This document shows positions 35,663 through 44,058 of a stretch of DNA of 64,000 nucleotides, in pieces. The DNA comes from Janthinobacterium sp. J1-1 (GTDB lineage: Bacteria > Pseudomonadota > Gammaproteobacteria > Burkholderiales > Burkholderiaceae_D). Numbering within the stretch: position 1 is the stretch's first letter; the number at the start of each line of letters is the position of its first letter. The DNA is taken from NCBI RefSeq assembly GCF_030944405.1, contig NZ_CP132339.1, forward strand, positions 2,542,001 to 2,606,000. Direction: 5' to 3'. Below the pieces are notes generated by a model, which searched no databases, was not told where the DNA came from, and worked only from the letters and a program-made list of their open reading frames with translations. A program made the translations under genes and the position numbers.

Positions 35663-37534
35663 TTATTTCAACGCTTGCAGGATGGTGCCCAGGCGATCCG
35701 GCGTGCCGGCAATGCGTTCCAGTTGCGGATATTTCAGGCCGCCGTGATAGTCGAGCGCCACGGTCTGGAACTGCTTGCCCTTTTTCACCAGCAAGTTGAT
35801 CGGTTCGCTGCCACCCTTGGCGGCCTTGATGGCCGCTTTCAGCAGCTTGGGCGTGTAGGCCGTGCCATTGACGGCCAGCAAGGTCGTGTTGCCCGACAGG
35901 CCGGCCTTGAAGGCGGGGCCGTCCCACAGCAGCCGGCCCAGCTTGCCATCCTTGTCGATCACCACGCCCAGCGAATACGTCAGGTCGGTGCTTTTGCCAC
36001 GCTCTTCATCGGCCTTCAGGAAAGCCGTGGGGGTGTCGCGGTAGACCAGCTTCCAGCCGGCGCGCGCCAGGCCGTCGAGCGGCGCGCCGGGGCCATGGCC
36101 TTCCACCCGGTTGCGCAAAAAGGTGGCCCAGTCATGGGGCTGAACTTTATTCAAGGCCGCCACCACATCCTCGAAAGTGTAGGGCAGCGGCGTGGTGCTG
36201 CCGTCGTTGACGCCAAAAAAGGCGCGCGCGAAGTCGTCCAGCGAACGGCGCTCGCGCGACAGTTCGCGGATCAGGGTGTCGACGTCGAGCCAGACCAGCG
36301 CGCCCTCCATGTAGTAATCCTCATCGCGCTGCCAGCTGCTCCAGCCCTGCGGGCGGCGGCCATTGATGATGGGATCGTTGGTGGTGTCGCCCATGCTGCG
36401 CCAGCTGCGCCCCGGCGCCACGTCATAGCGCGCGGCGGTGGCGGCGAACAGGTCGCGCATGTGGGCCGGCTCGACCAGGCCGGAACGGGCCGCCAGCACA
36501 TTGCCCCAGTACTGGGTCTGGCCTTCGTAGACCCACAGCAGGCTGTTTTGCAGCGGCGTGTTGAAGTCCGGCGTGTCCTGGCCTGCCGGGCGGCGGAACT
36601 TGCCGTTCCACGAGTGCGTCAGTTCATGCGGCAGCAGCACGCGGCCCGGCGCATTCTTGTCCCAGTCGCTGAAGTAGCCGGGCTTGACGCCGTTCTCGCT
36701 CGACTGCTGGTGCTCGCGGCCGATGCCGCCGAATTCATCGCTTTGCGCCAGCAGGAAATCGTAGTGTTTGTAATGGCGCGAAGCGAACAATTTATACGCC
36801 TGCTGCATCAGCGCGCGGTGCGGCGCGATCTGTTCCGGCGTCGCTTCCAGGCTGTCGGCGTTGTCGGCCACCAGGTTCAGGTGCACCGGGAACCGGGCGC
36901 CCGGATCGAGGTCGATGCGCTTGAAATGGCGGCCGGCGAACAGGGGCGAGTCGACCAGGGTTTCCAGGTCCAGCGGCTTGAACGCCACCTGCTGGCCTTG
37001 TGGCGTGGCCGCCTGGCTTTGCACGGCCAGCGCGCTGCCGAACTGCCAGCCGGCCGGCAAGGTCAGATTGGGCTGCACGCTGATCTCGCGCGTGGGCTTG
37101 CCTGCCGGGTACAGGGTCATGGCCTGCCACTGCACGCCCAGCATGTCACGGGTCATGGTGATGCGGCCCTGGTTCGCCTCGACCGGCGACAGGAACTGGT
37201 AGCGCGCTTCCACCATCGATGCGCCGGCCGGCACGGTGACGTGAAAGGCGAACATGTTGACCGGGTCGCGCCGCCACTCCAGTGGCTGGCCGTTGGCCGA
37301 CAGGCGCAGGCCGGCCAGTTGATTGAGCGGGCCACTGGGGCCGTGGTTGCCCGGTATCCATTGCGGATAGAGCAGGGTCAGCTCGCCGGGGGCGGCGGGT
37401 ATCGACGCCTGGATCTGGAAAATCTGCTGCGCCACATTGCTGGCGTCGACATTGAGCACGATGGGTTCGGCGGCTTGCGCATGGCAGGCAACCGTTAACA
37501 GCAGGGCAAGCAAGGGGCGGGGAGAAAGAGGCAT
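35663..37534 (-). CDS. M61-family (glycyl) aminopeptidase with PDZ domain
   Basis: A 623-residue exported peptidase. The signal peptide is about residues 1-21 (MPLSPRPLLALLLTVACHAQA). The N-terminal beta domain leads to the zinc motif HELTHSWNG at 303-311 and the third ligand in VYEGQTQYWG about 30 residues on. A PDZ-like segment (LGVVIDKDGKLGRLLWDGPAFKAGLSG) lies near residues 500-560. M61 enzymes release N-terminal Gly or Ala from peptides. Full length and apparently intact. It is separated by 24 bases from the CHAT gene, upstream on the same strand, and could be read through from that operon. Confidence 0.93.
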   Translation of the reverse strand: MPLSPRPLLALLLTVACHAQAAEPIVLNVDASNVAQQIFQIQASIPAAPGELTLLYPQWIPGNHGPSGPLNQLAGLRLSANGQPLEWRRDPVNMFAFHVTVPAGASMVEARYQFLSPVEANQGRITMTRDMLGVQWQAMTLYPAGKPTREISVQPNLTLPAGWQFGSALAVQSQAATPQGQQVAFKPLDLETLVDSPLFAGRHFKRIDLDPGARFPVHLNLVADNADSLEATPEQIAPHRALMQQAYKLFASRHYKHYDFLLAQSDEFGGIGREHQQSSENGVKPGYFSDWDKNAPGRVLLPHELTHSWNGKFRRPAGQDTPDFNTPLQNSLLWVYEGQTQYWGNVLAARSGLVEPAHMRDLFAATAARYDVAPGRSWRSMGDTTNDPIINGRRPQGWSSWQRDEDYYMEGALVWLDVDTLIRELSRERRSLDDFARAFFGVNDGSTTPLPYTFEDVVAALNKVQPHDWATFLRNRVEGHGPGAPLDGLARAGWKLVYRDTPTAFLKADEERGKSTDLTYSLGVVIDKDGKLGRLLWDGPAFKAGLSGNTTLLAVNGTAYTPKLLKAAIKAAKGGSEPINLLVKKGKQFQTVALDYHGGLKYPQLERIAGTPDRLGTILQALK

Positions 37535-37558
37535 GGAGGCAGATAGTCAAAGAAGAAA

Positions 37559-40500
37559 TCAGGAGCCGAGCAGGATAAAGCCGGCCCAGTAGAAAGGGTG
37601 GTCGCGCGACGTCCCGGCAGGGGAGGGCGCGGCCGTGTCGAGCGGTGTCAGGCCGCGCCGCGTCAGGCCGCGCCGCGCCAGGCCGCGCCGCGCCAGGCCG
37701 CGCCTGGACTTGCCTGCGGCGCTATGCCGGCCGGCCCGCAGCTGGCGCAGCTGCGCCTGGCGCAAGGCTTGCGGCTTGCTTTTGCCTTGCGCCAGGGCGG
37801 CATAAAAGTCGCTCATCAGGGTGGCGGTCGACTGGTCCGACACGCGCCACAGGCTGGCCAGCACATTGCGCGCACCGCGCTGGCGCGCCAGCCAGGCCAG
37901 GCCTTCCAGTTCGCGGCCCGTGTCGTCGGTGCCGGCCGGTACGGCCGTCTCGCAGGCCGACAAGGTCAGCAGGTCCAGGCCGTCGAAGCGGTAGCGGCTG
38001 TCGCCCAGTTCGGCCAGGCTCAGTTTCCGGCCATCGCCCAGCAGCAGGTACGATTCCTGGCCGGCGCCCGAGCGCAGCACGAAGTGGCTGGCGATATGCA
38101 CGCTGCTGTTGTCTGGCAGCGCCTGTTGCAGCGCGGCTTGCGTGAAGTCGCCATCGAGATACAGGCGGCTGGGAATGCGCGCCGCGCGTTCGATGGTGTC
38201 GACGGCCTGCAGTTCGCGGCGCACGAAGGGCAGCGCGGGCAGTTCGCCGCTGGCGCCGGTCTGGCCGAACAGCGCCATCGACGGCGCGCGCGCCGGCGCC
38301 GGTTCCCCTGTGTCGGCGCCGGCCTGCAGCGAGACGGGCAGCCGTTCGACCAGCCAGCGGCGCCCGTCATGCAGCATGGCGAACGGCAGGTAGCGCAGCA
38401 CGCCGCCCAGCGACAGCGACAGCGCAGTGGCGCCCGCCAGTTCCGCGCGCGCCGGCGCGATCAGCAGCGCATACAGCGCTTGCGCCTCGGTTTTGGCGTC
38501 CAGGCCCGGGTCTTGCGCGCTGCGCCGCAGGCGGGCGATATGCCGGGCCAGTGCGCGCTCGTCGATGGCGACGTTGTAGATATGGGTGGCGGCACGCCCG
38601 CCACGGCGCGCGACGATGCGCAGGCGCTGGCCCGTCACCAGGTAAGTCAGGTGCAAGGTGCCGCGTTTCAAGGGCGCCGCTTGCACGCTGGTGGAGTGCG
38701 GGTCGCGCACGGTGGTGGCCGTTGGCGTCGATGGCAGCGCCAGCAGCGCCCGGCTTGCGGCATCGACCAGGCTGGCCATCGAGCCTTGCGCGGCCGCCAG
38801 TGCGGCATCGGCCTGCGGCGCGTTTTGCGCCTGCTGTTCGCGCGCCTGGGCCAGTGCCTGGGCGCCCGCGCGCAGGGCCGCGCCGCTGGCGGCAAACTGG
38901 CGCTGCCAGGCGCTTTCCACGCCAGTGTAGTCCAGGCGCGTGGTGCGCGGGTCGGCGCCGCTCCTCACCAGGCTGTGAAACTCGTCTTCGCGCACCATCG
39001 CCAGCACGGTTTCGGCTTCGTGCAGGCGGCGCTGGTCGAGCAGGCGGTCGGCCAGCTGGCCGTAGGCGGCGCGCTTTTGGCGCACAAAGCCCAGGCGCAG
39101 CGCGACCGGCAAGCCGGCGGTCGCCACGCGCGCCGTTTGCAGCGCATTGACGGCTTGCTTGCCCAGGAAGATGGCGGCGCCATCGGTTTCCAGCGCGCCC
39201 AGTTGCGCCGCGGCGCGCGCTTCAAACAGCGTGTTGTCATTGGCCAGCGCGATGGCCAGCGCGCGCGCCGCCTGCTCGCGGGCCGTGGCCAGTTCGCCCG
39301 CACGCGCCTGCAGGCCGGCCGCGTCCAGCAAGGCTTGCGCGTAAGCGGGATGCGACAGGCCGCGCGTGGCGGCCAGGTGCCGCGCCATGGCTGACGCCTC
39401 GCCGGCCAGCGCGGGCAGGCCGGCGGCATCGATGACTTCAGCGCGCGCCAGCAGATGCGCCTGGCGCACGGTGTCCAGCAGCTCTTTTGACGCGGGCGGC
39501 GTTTGCGCCAGGCGCACTTCGAGTGCGCCCAGGATGGCGACGGCTTTTGCTTGCCGGCCCAGCGCGATCTGCGCCTGTGCACCCAGGAGTAGCGCCTCGG
39601 CCTCGTCGCCGGGCAGTGCCTGGCTGCCGGACATGGCCAGCCTGGCCGCCGCCTGCGCCGCGTCCAGCGCGCCCTGGTACTGGCCCAAGGCCAGCAGCGC
39701 GCCGCCCTGCGTCAGCTGGTGCAAGGCGCAGGCCGGGGCCGTGTCGCCCTGCACGTCGCGGCAGTGGCGCAGCGCCTCGCCGGTCGCCACTTCGGCGCGC
39801 CCCAGCTGGTTGTCGGCCAGCGCCGCTTGCGCCACATCCTGCCAGGCGTTGACGGTATGCGCATGGCGGTCGCCGAACAGCGCGCGGCGGATGCGCAGGC
39901 CGTCTTCGGCTTCCTGCAGCGCCTTGCCGCTTTCTCCCAGGCGCAAATGGATGCCGCTCAAACGGCTCAGGGCCACGCTGGCCTGCATCGAGTCAGGCCC
40001 CGCTCTGCGCACGGCGCTGGCCAGCGCGCGCTGGGCGAACGACAGCGCCTGCCGGTCGTTGCCGGCGAGGGTATGCCAGTTGGCCAGGTCGTTGACGCTG
40101 GTCTGCGTCTCGGTGCTGTCTTCGCCGAACGCGCCCAGGCGGATGCTGTAGGCGCGCTCCAGGTAGCCCCAGGCTTCCTGCATGCGCCCCATGCGCAGCA
40201 GCAGCACGCCGACGTCGCGCATGCCCCAGGCGTGGTCGGTGCTGTTCTTGCCCGAGGTGCGCTCCCAGGTATCCATCGCCTGCCGCGCATACGGCAGGCC
40301 GCGCGCATATTCTTTGGTCTGCAACGCCACGCCGGACAAATTCGACAGGCTGGTGCCATACGACACCGTGTCCTTGCCGATCAGGCGCGCCTTGGCCGCC
40401 AGCGCGATATCGCCCCATTGCCAGGCCAGCTCGAAGCGGCTCCACTGGCGGTACAGATACATCAATTCGCTCGGGTAGTACATGGCTTCGCGGCCCGGAT

Positions 40501-40813
40501 CGCCATCGCCATCACCGAGCTTCTGGCGGATGGCCCAGCCATCGAGCAGCGCCTGTTCGCTGTCGGTGTAACGGTTGAGCATCTGCAGGCTCTGGCCCAG
40601 GCCCAGCAAGCCGCTGGCCACGCCGGCCTGGTCGCCCGCCGCGCGGCAGGTATCGACGGCGCGCTGGAACAGCGGCAGCGATACGGCCGGCCGCTCGGCC
40701 GCATTGGCATCGTTGGCCTGCGCCAGCCACGGCGCGATGGCGGCGCGGCAGCTGTCCGTTGCCGTCGCCGTCATGGGGCAGGCCAGCAGCAGCGCGAGCA
40801 CCAGGCGCTTCAT
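37559..40813 (-). CDS. Exported TPR-CHAT protease
   Basis: A 1084-residue protein. MKRLVLALLLACPMTATA is a predicted signal peptide, so it probably acts in the periplasm. Residues about 25-430 are tetratricopeptide-like repeats (for example SGLLGLGQSLQMLNRYTDSEQALLDGW). The C-terminal CHAT domain (about 790-1084) keeps a catalytic pair: His about 910 in HIASHF and Cys about 954 in TLSACETA. CHAT is a caspase-like protease fold, related to separase and the Csx29 protease of type III-E CRISPR systems. Just before the final HPFYWAGFILLG a run of four RRGL units is inserted, encoded by a 15-bp tandem repeat. It is the last gene of the sigma-anti-sigma-caspase-CHAT operon, overlapping the caspase gene by 4 bases. 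Confidence 0.92.
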   Translation of the reverse strand: MKRLVLALLLACPMTATATDSCRAAIAPWLAQANDANAAERPAVSLPLFQRAVDTCRAAGDQAGVASGLLGLGQSLQMLNRYTDSEQALLDGWAIRQKLGDGDGDPGREAMYYPSELMYLYRQWSRFELAWQWGDIALAAKARLIGKDTVSYGTSLSNLSGVALQTKEYARGLPYARQAMDTWERTSGKNSTDHAWGMRDVGVLLLRMGRMQEAWGYLERAYSIRLGAFGEDSTETQTSVNDLANWHTLAGNDRQALSFAQRALASAVRRAGPDSMQASVALSRLSGIHLRLGESGKALQEAEDGLRIRRALFGDRHAHTVNAWQDVAQAALADNQLGRAEVATGEALRHCRDVQGDTAPACALHQLTQGGALLALGQYQGALDAAQAAARLAMSGSQALPGDEAEALLLGAQAQIALGRQAKAVAILGALEVRLAQTPPASKELLDTVRQAHLLARAEVIDAAGLPALAGEASAMARHLAATRGLSHPAYAQALLDAAGLQARAGELATAREQAARALAIALANDNTLFEARAAAQLGALETDGAAIFLGKQAVNALQTARVATAGLPVALRLGFVRQKRAAYGQLADRLLDQRRLHEAETVLAMVREDEFHSLVRSGADPRTTRLDYTGVESAWQRQFAASGAALRAGAQALAQAREQQAQNAPQADAALAAAQGSMASLVDAASRALLALPSTPTATTVRDPHSTSVQAAPLKRGTLHLTYLVTGQRLRIVARRGGRAATHIYNVAIDERALARHIARLRRSAQDPGLDAKTEAQALYALLIAPARAELAGATALSLSLGGVLRYLPFAMLHDGRRWLVERLPVSLQAGADTGEPAPARAPSMALFGQTGASGELPALPFVRRELQAVDTIERAARIPSRLYLDGDFTQAALQQALPDNSSVHIASHFVLRSGAGQESYLLLGDGRKLSLAELGDSRYRFDGLDLLTLSACETAVPAGTDDTGRELEGLAWLARQRGARNVLASLWRVSDQSTATLMSDFYAALAQGKSKPQALRQAQLRQLRAGRHSAAGKSRRGLARRGLARRGLTRRGLTPLDTAAPSPAGTSRDHPFYWAGFILLGS
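37648..37707. repeat. 15-bp tandem repeat, four copies, inside the CHAT gene
   Basis: Unit (T/C)CAGGCCGCGCCGCG repeated from 37648, 37663, 37678 and 37693, the last copy ending differently. On the coding strand it gives RRGLA/RRGLT units. A length multiple of three means copy-number change keeps the frame. Confidence 0.9.
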
Positions 40814-42438
40814 GGCACCGACTTCCACGATACGCGTGCAAGCTGGGCCTGTTCGGGCGTATCGGCTGGCGCCGGGATGGCGCCACCGCGCGTGCTTGGC
40901 GGCAGTGCCTCCAGGATGGCGAAGCGGCGCGGCGGGGCGCCATTGGCGGCCGGTGCGGCCACCAGTGCCAGCCACTCCACGCCATAGGCCGGGCCGCTGA
41001 CGGCAAAGCTGCGTTCAAAAACGCTGATGCCGTTGCCGATGGCCGGCGGCATGCGGTTGCTGTCGCCCGCCAGCGCCGGATAGATGGCGGTGGCGGCGCC
41101 GTGCAGCGGCAAATGCGCCAGGCCCAGGTCGACCGATGCCGGACTCCGGTTTTCCACGCTGATGCGGATGCGCGTGCCGGCCGGCAGCGTGCCCAGGTCG
41201 CCATCGGCGAACGGCAACTGGCGCGGCGCCTGGCCCGGCAGAGTCAGTTCGATGCGCGCGTCCAGCAACGGCGCGCCCTGCGATGGCGGCAGCGCCAGCA
41301 GCGCGGCGATGCGTCCCTGTGGCGTGTGCGCCGGCGTGCGGCGCGCCCAGTTCATATCGGGCAGGGTTTGTGGACTGTCCGATAGTAGCCGGGAGCTGTT
41401 CCAGCCCACTTCACCTGCGCGCCAGCGTGCGCCGCCCGCCTCGAACACATCGCCGCTGCGCACGCCGTCGAGCAGGCCATGCGGCAGCTTCCAGCCCTGC
41501 GCGTCGCGCTGCACCGGCCACAAGGCGGCGGTGCCGGCGGCCTCGCCCGCATGCCACAAGGACGCGTCGAGCAAGCCCGCATACACGGGCGAAGGCCAGG
41601 CGGAGCGGGGCAGTTGATAGGACTGCAGCGCCGTGCGGTACTGCGCGCTGGCGTTGCCGGCCCAGGCCGCATAGGTGGCTGGCTGCGCCTGCAGGCCGGC
41701 GATCACGGCGCGCGTAAATAGTCCCGCCGCCTGGCCGGGGACGGCAACGCCGCGCGCCTCGGGCGTGCGCTGCTGGGCTTCGGCGGCAAAGAAGCCGACA
41801 AAACGGGGCCGCGCGCGGGCCGGTTCCGTTCCCGCTTCTTTGCTGGCGGCCTGGCGCCAGCCGATCTCGCCGGCCGACAGGCCGCGCCAGGTCAAACCGT
41901 TATCGCTGCGGGTGCCGGCCGCCGCATGGCAGGTGTCGAACACGGCCACCACCTGCACCTGGCGTGCGGACAGCGCATCGATGGCGCGCCCCAGTTCGGC
42001 GCTGCCGATGCCGCCGTCCAGCCGCCTGGACGGGCCGGGGCGGCTGTCGCGCGTCAGCAGACGGGTGCGCTGGTTTTGCGCCACGGCGCCGGGATAGGCG
42101 GGCGCCAGCACGCTGTGGCCGGACCAGTACAGCAGCAGCACGTCATCCTTGCCCAGGGTTTTTTCCAGCTGCGCCAGGCGCGCCAGGATGGCCGCGCGCG
42201 TGGGCGCGGCATCGGCTTCTCCGCCATCGGCCAGGCTGGCGATATGGCGCTCTGCAAAGCCTTGCTGGCGCAGCGCGGCGCGCATGGCGGCCACATCGTT
42301 GACAGGGCCGGCCAGCCAGGCCGCGCGCGGCAGGGCCGGCAATTCGCCCACGCCGACCAGCAGCGCATGGCGCTCGCCGGCCAGCGCCGTGCCGCTGGCC
42401 AGGCAATGCCATATCAGCCAGCACAGCCTGCGCTTCAT
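40810..42438 (-). CDS. Caspase-fold (C14) protease, predicted exported
   Basis: A 542-residue protein. Residues 1-20 (MKRRLCWLIWHCLASGTALA) look like a signal peptide. The p20-like domain (about 24-240) begins RHALLVGVGELPAL and keeps the dyad His108 in LLLYWSGHSVL and Cys170 in VVAVFDTCHAAAG, so it may be an active metacaspase/paracaspase-type enzyme. The C-terminal half (about 330-542) has a beta-rich region with RIRISVENRSPASVDLGLAHL, resembling the DUF4384 domain often attached to bacterial caspases. It overlaps both neighbours by 4 bases. Possible roles: stress-triggered proteolysis or activation of the CHAT protease. Confidence 0.92.
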   Translation of the reverse strand: MKRRLCWLIWHCLASGTALAGERHALLVGVGELPALPRAAWLAGPVNDVAAMRAALRQQGFAERHIASLADGGEADAAPTRAAILARLAQLEKTLGKDDVLLLYWSGHSVLAPAYPGAVAQNQRTRLLTRDSRPGPSRRLDGGIGSAELGRAIDALSARQVQVVAVFDTCHAAAGTRSDNGLTWRGLSAGEIGWRQAASKEAGTEPARARPRFVGFFAAEAQQRTPEARGVAVPGQAAGLFTRAVIAGLQAQPATYAAWAGNASAQYRTALQSYQLPRSAWPSPVYAGLLDASLWHAGEAAGTAALWPVQRDAQGWKLPHGLLDGVRSGDVFEAGGARWRAGEVGWNSSRLLSDSPQTLPDMNWARRTPAHTPQGRIAALLALPPSQGAPLLDARIELTLPGQAPRQLPFADGDLGTLPAGTRIRISVENRSPASVDLGLAHLPLHGAATAIYPALAGDSNRMPPAIGNGISVFERSFAVSGPAYGVEWLALVAAPAANGAPPRRFAILEALPPSTRGGAIPAPADTPEQAQLARVSWKSVP

Positions 42439-42932
42439 GGATGGCGCAGTTCGATGGTGGCGACGATGGCGCCATTCGCCTGCAGGCTGCGCAGCGCCGC
42501 CGGCGGGTCGGCTGCGTCGAGCAGATAGCTGCCGTCGGCCAGCGGGCCGGCGACGATGCTGGCGCCGGCCTGTGTCAATGCGGCGTTCATCTGTTCGATG
42601 GTGGCGCCGGGCGCGAAGCGCGCGCGCAGGGTTGCCGTGCCCTGCGCTTCCATGCCGGGCAGGCTGCGCCATTGCAGCTGGTCGGCCGGATCGTGTGGCC
42701 GCCACAGCATCCAGGCTTGCACCACGCAGAGGCAGGCCAGCGCCGTGACCGCCCATGGCGCCAGGGTAGGGACGGTGGGCCAGCGCAGGCGGCGCCACCA
42801 GGCAAGCGGCCGCAGGCGCTGGTGCAATTGCGCCAGGCCCGCGTCGGGATTCATGGCGTCCGCTTCGGCGTCGAGCGCCTCGCGCAGCATGGCGCGCAGG
42901 CGTTGATCTTCGGGTTCCAGGGGTTCAGTCAT
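42435..42932 (-). CDS. Anti-sigma-factor-like membrane protein
   Basis: A 165-residue protein: cytoplasmic N-terminus about 1-54 (acidic, then WWRRLRWP), one transmembrane helix about 55-77 (LAPWAVTALACLCVVQAWML) and an outer domain about 90-165 with LRARFAPGATIEQMNAALTQAGASIVAGPLADGSYLL. The outer domain resembles the protease-propeptide/inhibitor-like fold of fervidolysin N-terminal domains seen in other anti-sigma-like proteins. No zinc-finger HxxxCxxC is visible. Position right after an ECF sigma gene with ATGA overlap is typical of anti-sigma factors. The inhibitor-like domain could sense or restrain the caspase and CHAT products; that is inference. Confidence 0.82.
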   Translation of the reverse strand: MTEPLEPEDQRLRAMLREALDAEADAMNPDAGLAQLHQRLRPLAWWRRLRWPTVPTLAPWAVTALACLCVVQAWMLWRPHDPADQLQWRSLPGMEAQGTATLRARFAPGATIEQMNAALTQAGASIVAGPLADGSYLLDAADPPAALRSLQANGAIVATIELRHP

Positions 42933-43540
42933 GCCCGGCCTTCCTGTACCAGCCAGCGCTCCAGGCACTGGCGCAAATTGAGGCGGCCATGGAACAAGCG
43001 CGTCTTGACGGTGCCCGCCGGCGCCTGCTGGATGCGGGCGATATCGGCCACCGACAGGTCATCGATGGCCCACAGGGTCAGGCTTTCGCGCTGCATGGGA
43101 TTGCGCAGCCGCCGCAGGCAGTCGAGGATGCCGTGGCGCCGCTGCACGCTCTCGTGCCGGGCCTGCGGCCCCGGGTCGTGTTCCTGTTCATCGAGCTGCG
43201 CCTGGTCGTAGCCATCGCGGTCGATCGACTCTTCGCGCGCCTGGCGCTTGCCGTGGCGGCGGATCTGGTCGATCGCCTTGTTGCGCGCCAGCGTCAGCAG
43301 CCAGGTGCCAAAGGCGACCCGGCCGTCGTAGCGCATCGGCGCGCGCCACACATCGTGGAACACGTCGACCGTGACTTCGTCGGCGATCGCATGCGCATCG
43401 AGCCCGCAGCCGGCCAGCTGCAGCCGCGCAAACACGCGCACGCGCGGCGACCAGGCGCGGAACAAAGCATCGAGCGCGCGCTGGTCGCCCGCTGCCATGG
43501 CGGCAAGCAGTTCGGCGGGATTGACGGGCAATGCGCTCAT
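42929..43540 (-). CDS. ECF RNA polymerase sigma factor
   Basis: A 203-residue sigma70-family factor of the ECF group. Region 2 (about 25-100) has ALDALFRAWSPRVRVFARLQLAG, DEVTVDVFHDVWR and FGTWLLTLARNKAIDQIRR. Region 4 (about 135-195) ends LTLWAIDDLSVADIARIQQAPAGTVKTRLFHGRLNLRQCL. It heads the four-gene operon with the anti-sigma-like, caspase and CHAT genes. The upstream minus strand has TATAAT at 43582-43587, a likely -10 for a housekeeping promoter. Its own regulon probably includes this operon. Confidence 0.94.
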   Translation of the reverse strand: MSALPVNPAELLAAMAAGDQRALDALFRAWSPRVRVFARLQLAGCGLDAHAIADEVTVDVFHDVWRAPMRYDGRVAFGTWLLTLARNKAIDQIRRHGKRQAREESIDRDGYDQAQLDEQEHDPGPQARHESVQRRHGILDCLRRLRNPMQRESLTLWAIDDLSVADIARIQQAPAGTVKTRLFHGRLNLRQCLERWLVQEGRA

Positions 43541-43748
43541 GGAGTGGAAGAAGTGTGGGCGGGGCAGGCAGGCCGCTGGCGATTATATAGCACTGAGGAA
43601 ACATTGCCTGAACAGTTGTCGCGGCCTTGCAGGTCCGCTGCGCGCAAAAAAAAATCTGCAAAAAGATTGAACCGGATCGTGGCAGCCCGCGAACAAGGCA
43701 GTGAAGGGTCGCATGCTTGGCCCCGTCACCGGCAAGGGAGGTTCGATC

Positions 43749-43979
43749 ATGAGACAGCAGGACACGATGTTACAAGATGGCGGCGGCGCCATGCAGCGCC
43801 TGACGCCCGCCGAGCGGGCGGTGGCAGCCATGGCCATGCACGGCACGCCCTACAAGACGATTGCCCGCACGCTCGACAAATCACCGGCCACGGTGCGCAA
43901 CCAGCTGCACATGATTTACCAGAAGCTGGGCGTGAGCAACCGCACGGCACTGTCCGGCGTATTGCTGTGCGACTCATAA
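43749..43979 (+). CDS. Mini LuxR-type helix-turn-helix protein
   Basis: A 76-residue protein that is almost only a GerE/LuxR HTH: LTPAERAVAAMAMHGTPYKTIARTLDKSPATVRNQLHMIYQKLGVSNRTAL. There is no receiver or ligand domain. The start at 43749 is set by GGGAGG at 43737-43742. Such solo HTH proteins can act as DNA-binding regulators or compete with larger LuxR proteins. It is divergent from the sigma factor operon with about 208 bases between, so it could regulate it. Confidence 0.82.
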   Translation: MRQQDTMLQDGGGAMQRLTPAERAVAAMAMHGTPYKTIARTLDKSPATVRNQLHMIYQKLGVSNRTALSGVLLCDS

Positions 43980-44058
43980 AGAAGTGGCCACCCTGGCATT
44001 TTCCTAGGGGCGCGGCCGTGTGCTGCGTCCGTTTTACTTATCCATAGAAAGGTTTTTC

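Noticed and set aside
35222..37498. 758-codon open frame on the plus strand
   Set aside because: Antisense to the GST and M61 peptidase genes, no motif, biased composition.
37559..43540. Type III-E CRISPR (Craspase-like) association of the CHAT protein
   Set aside because: No CRISPR repeats, Cas7-11 gene or other cas genes are in the window; the partner genes are a sigma factor and a caspase.
43668..43748. tRNA-like GGTTCGATC near 43740
   Set aside because: Only the T-loop-like string matches; no cloverleaf can be built and the site is the ribosome-binding region of the LuxR-type gene.
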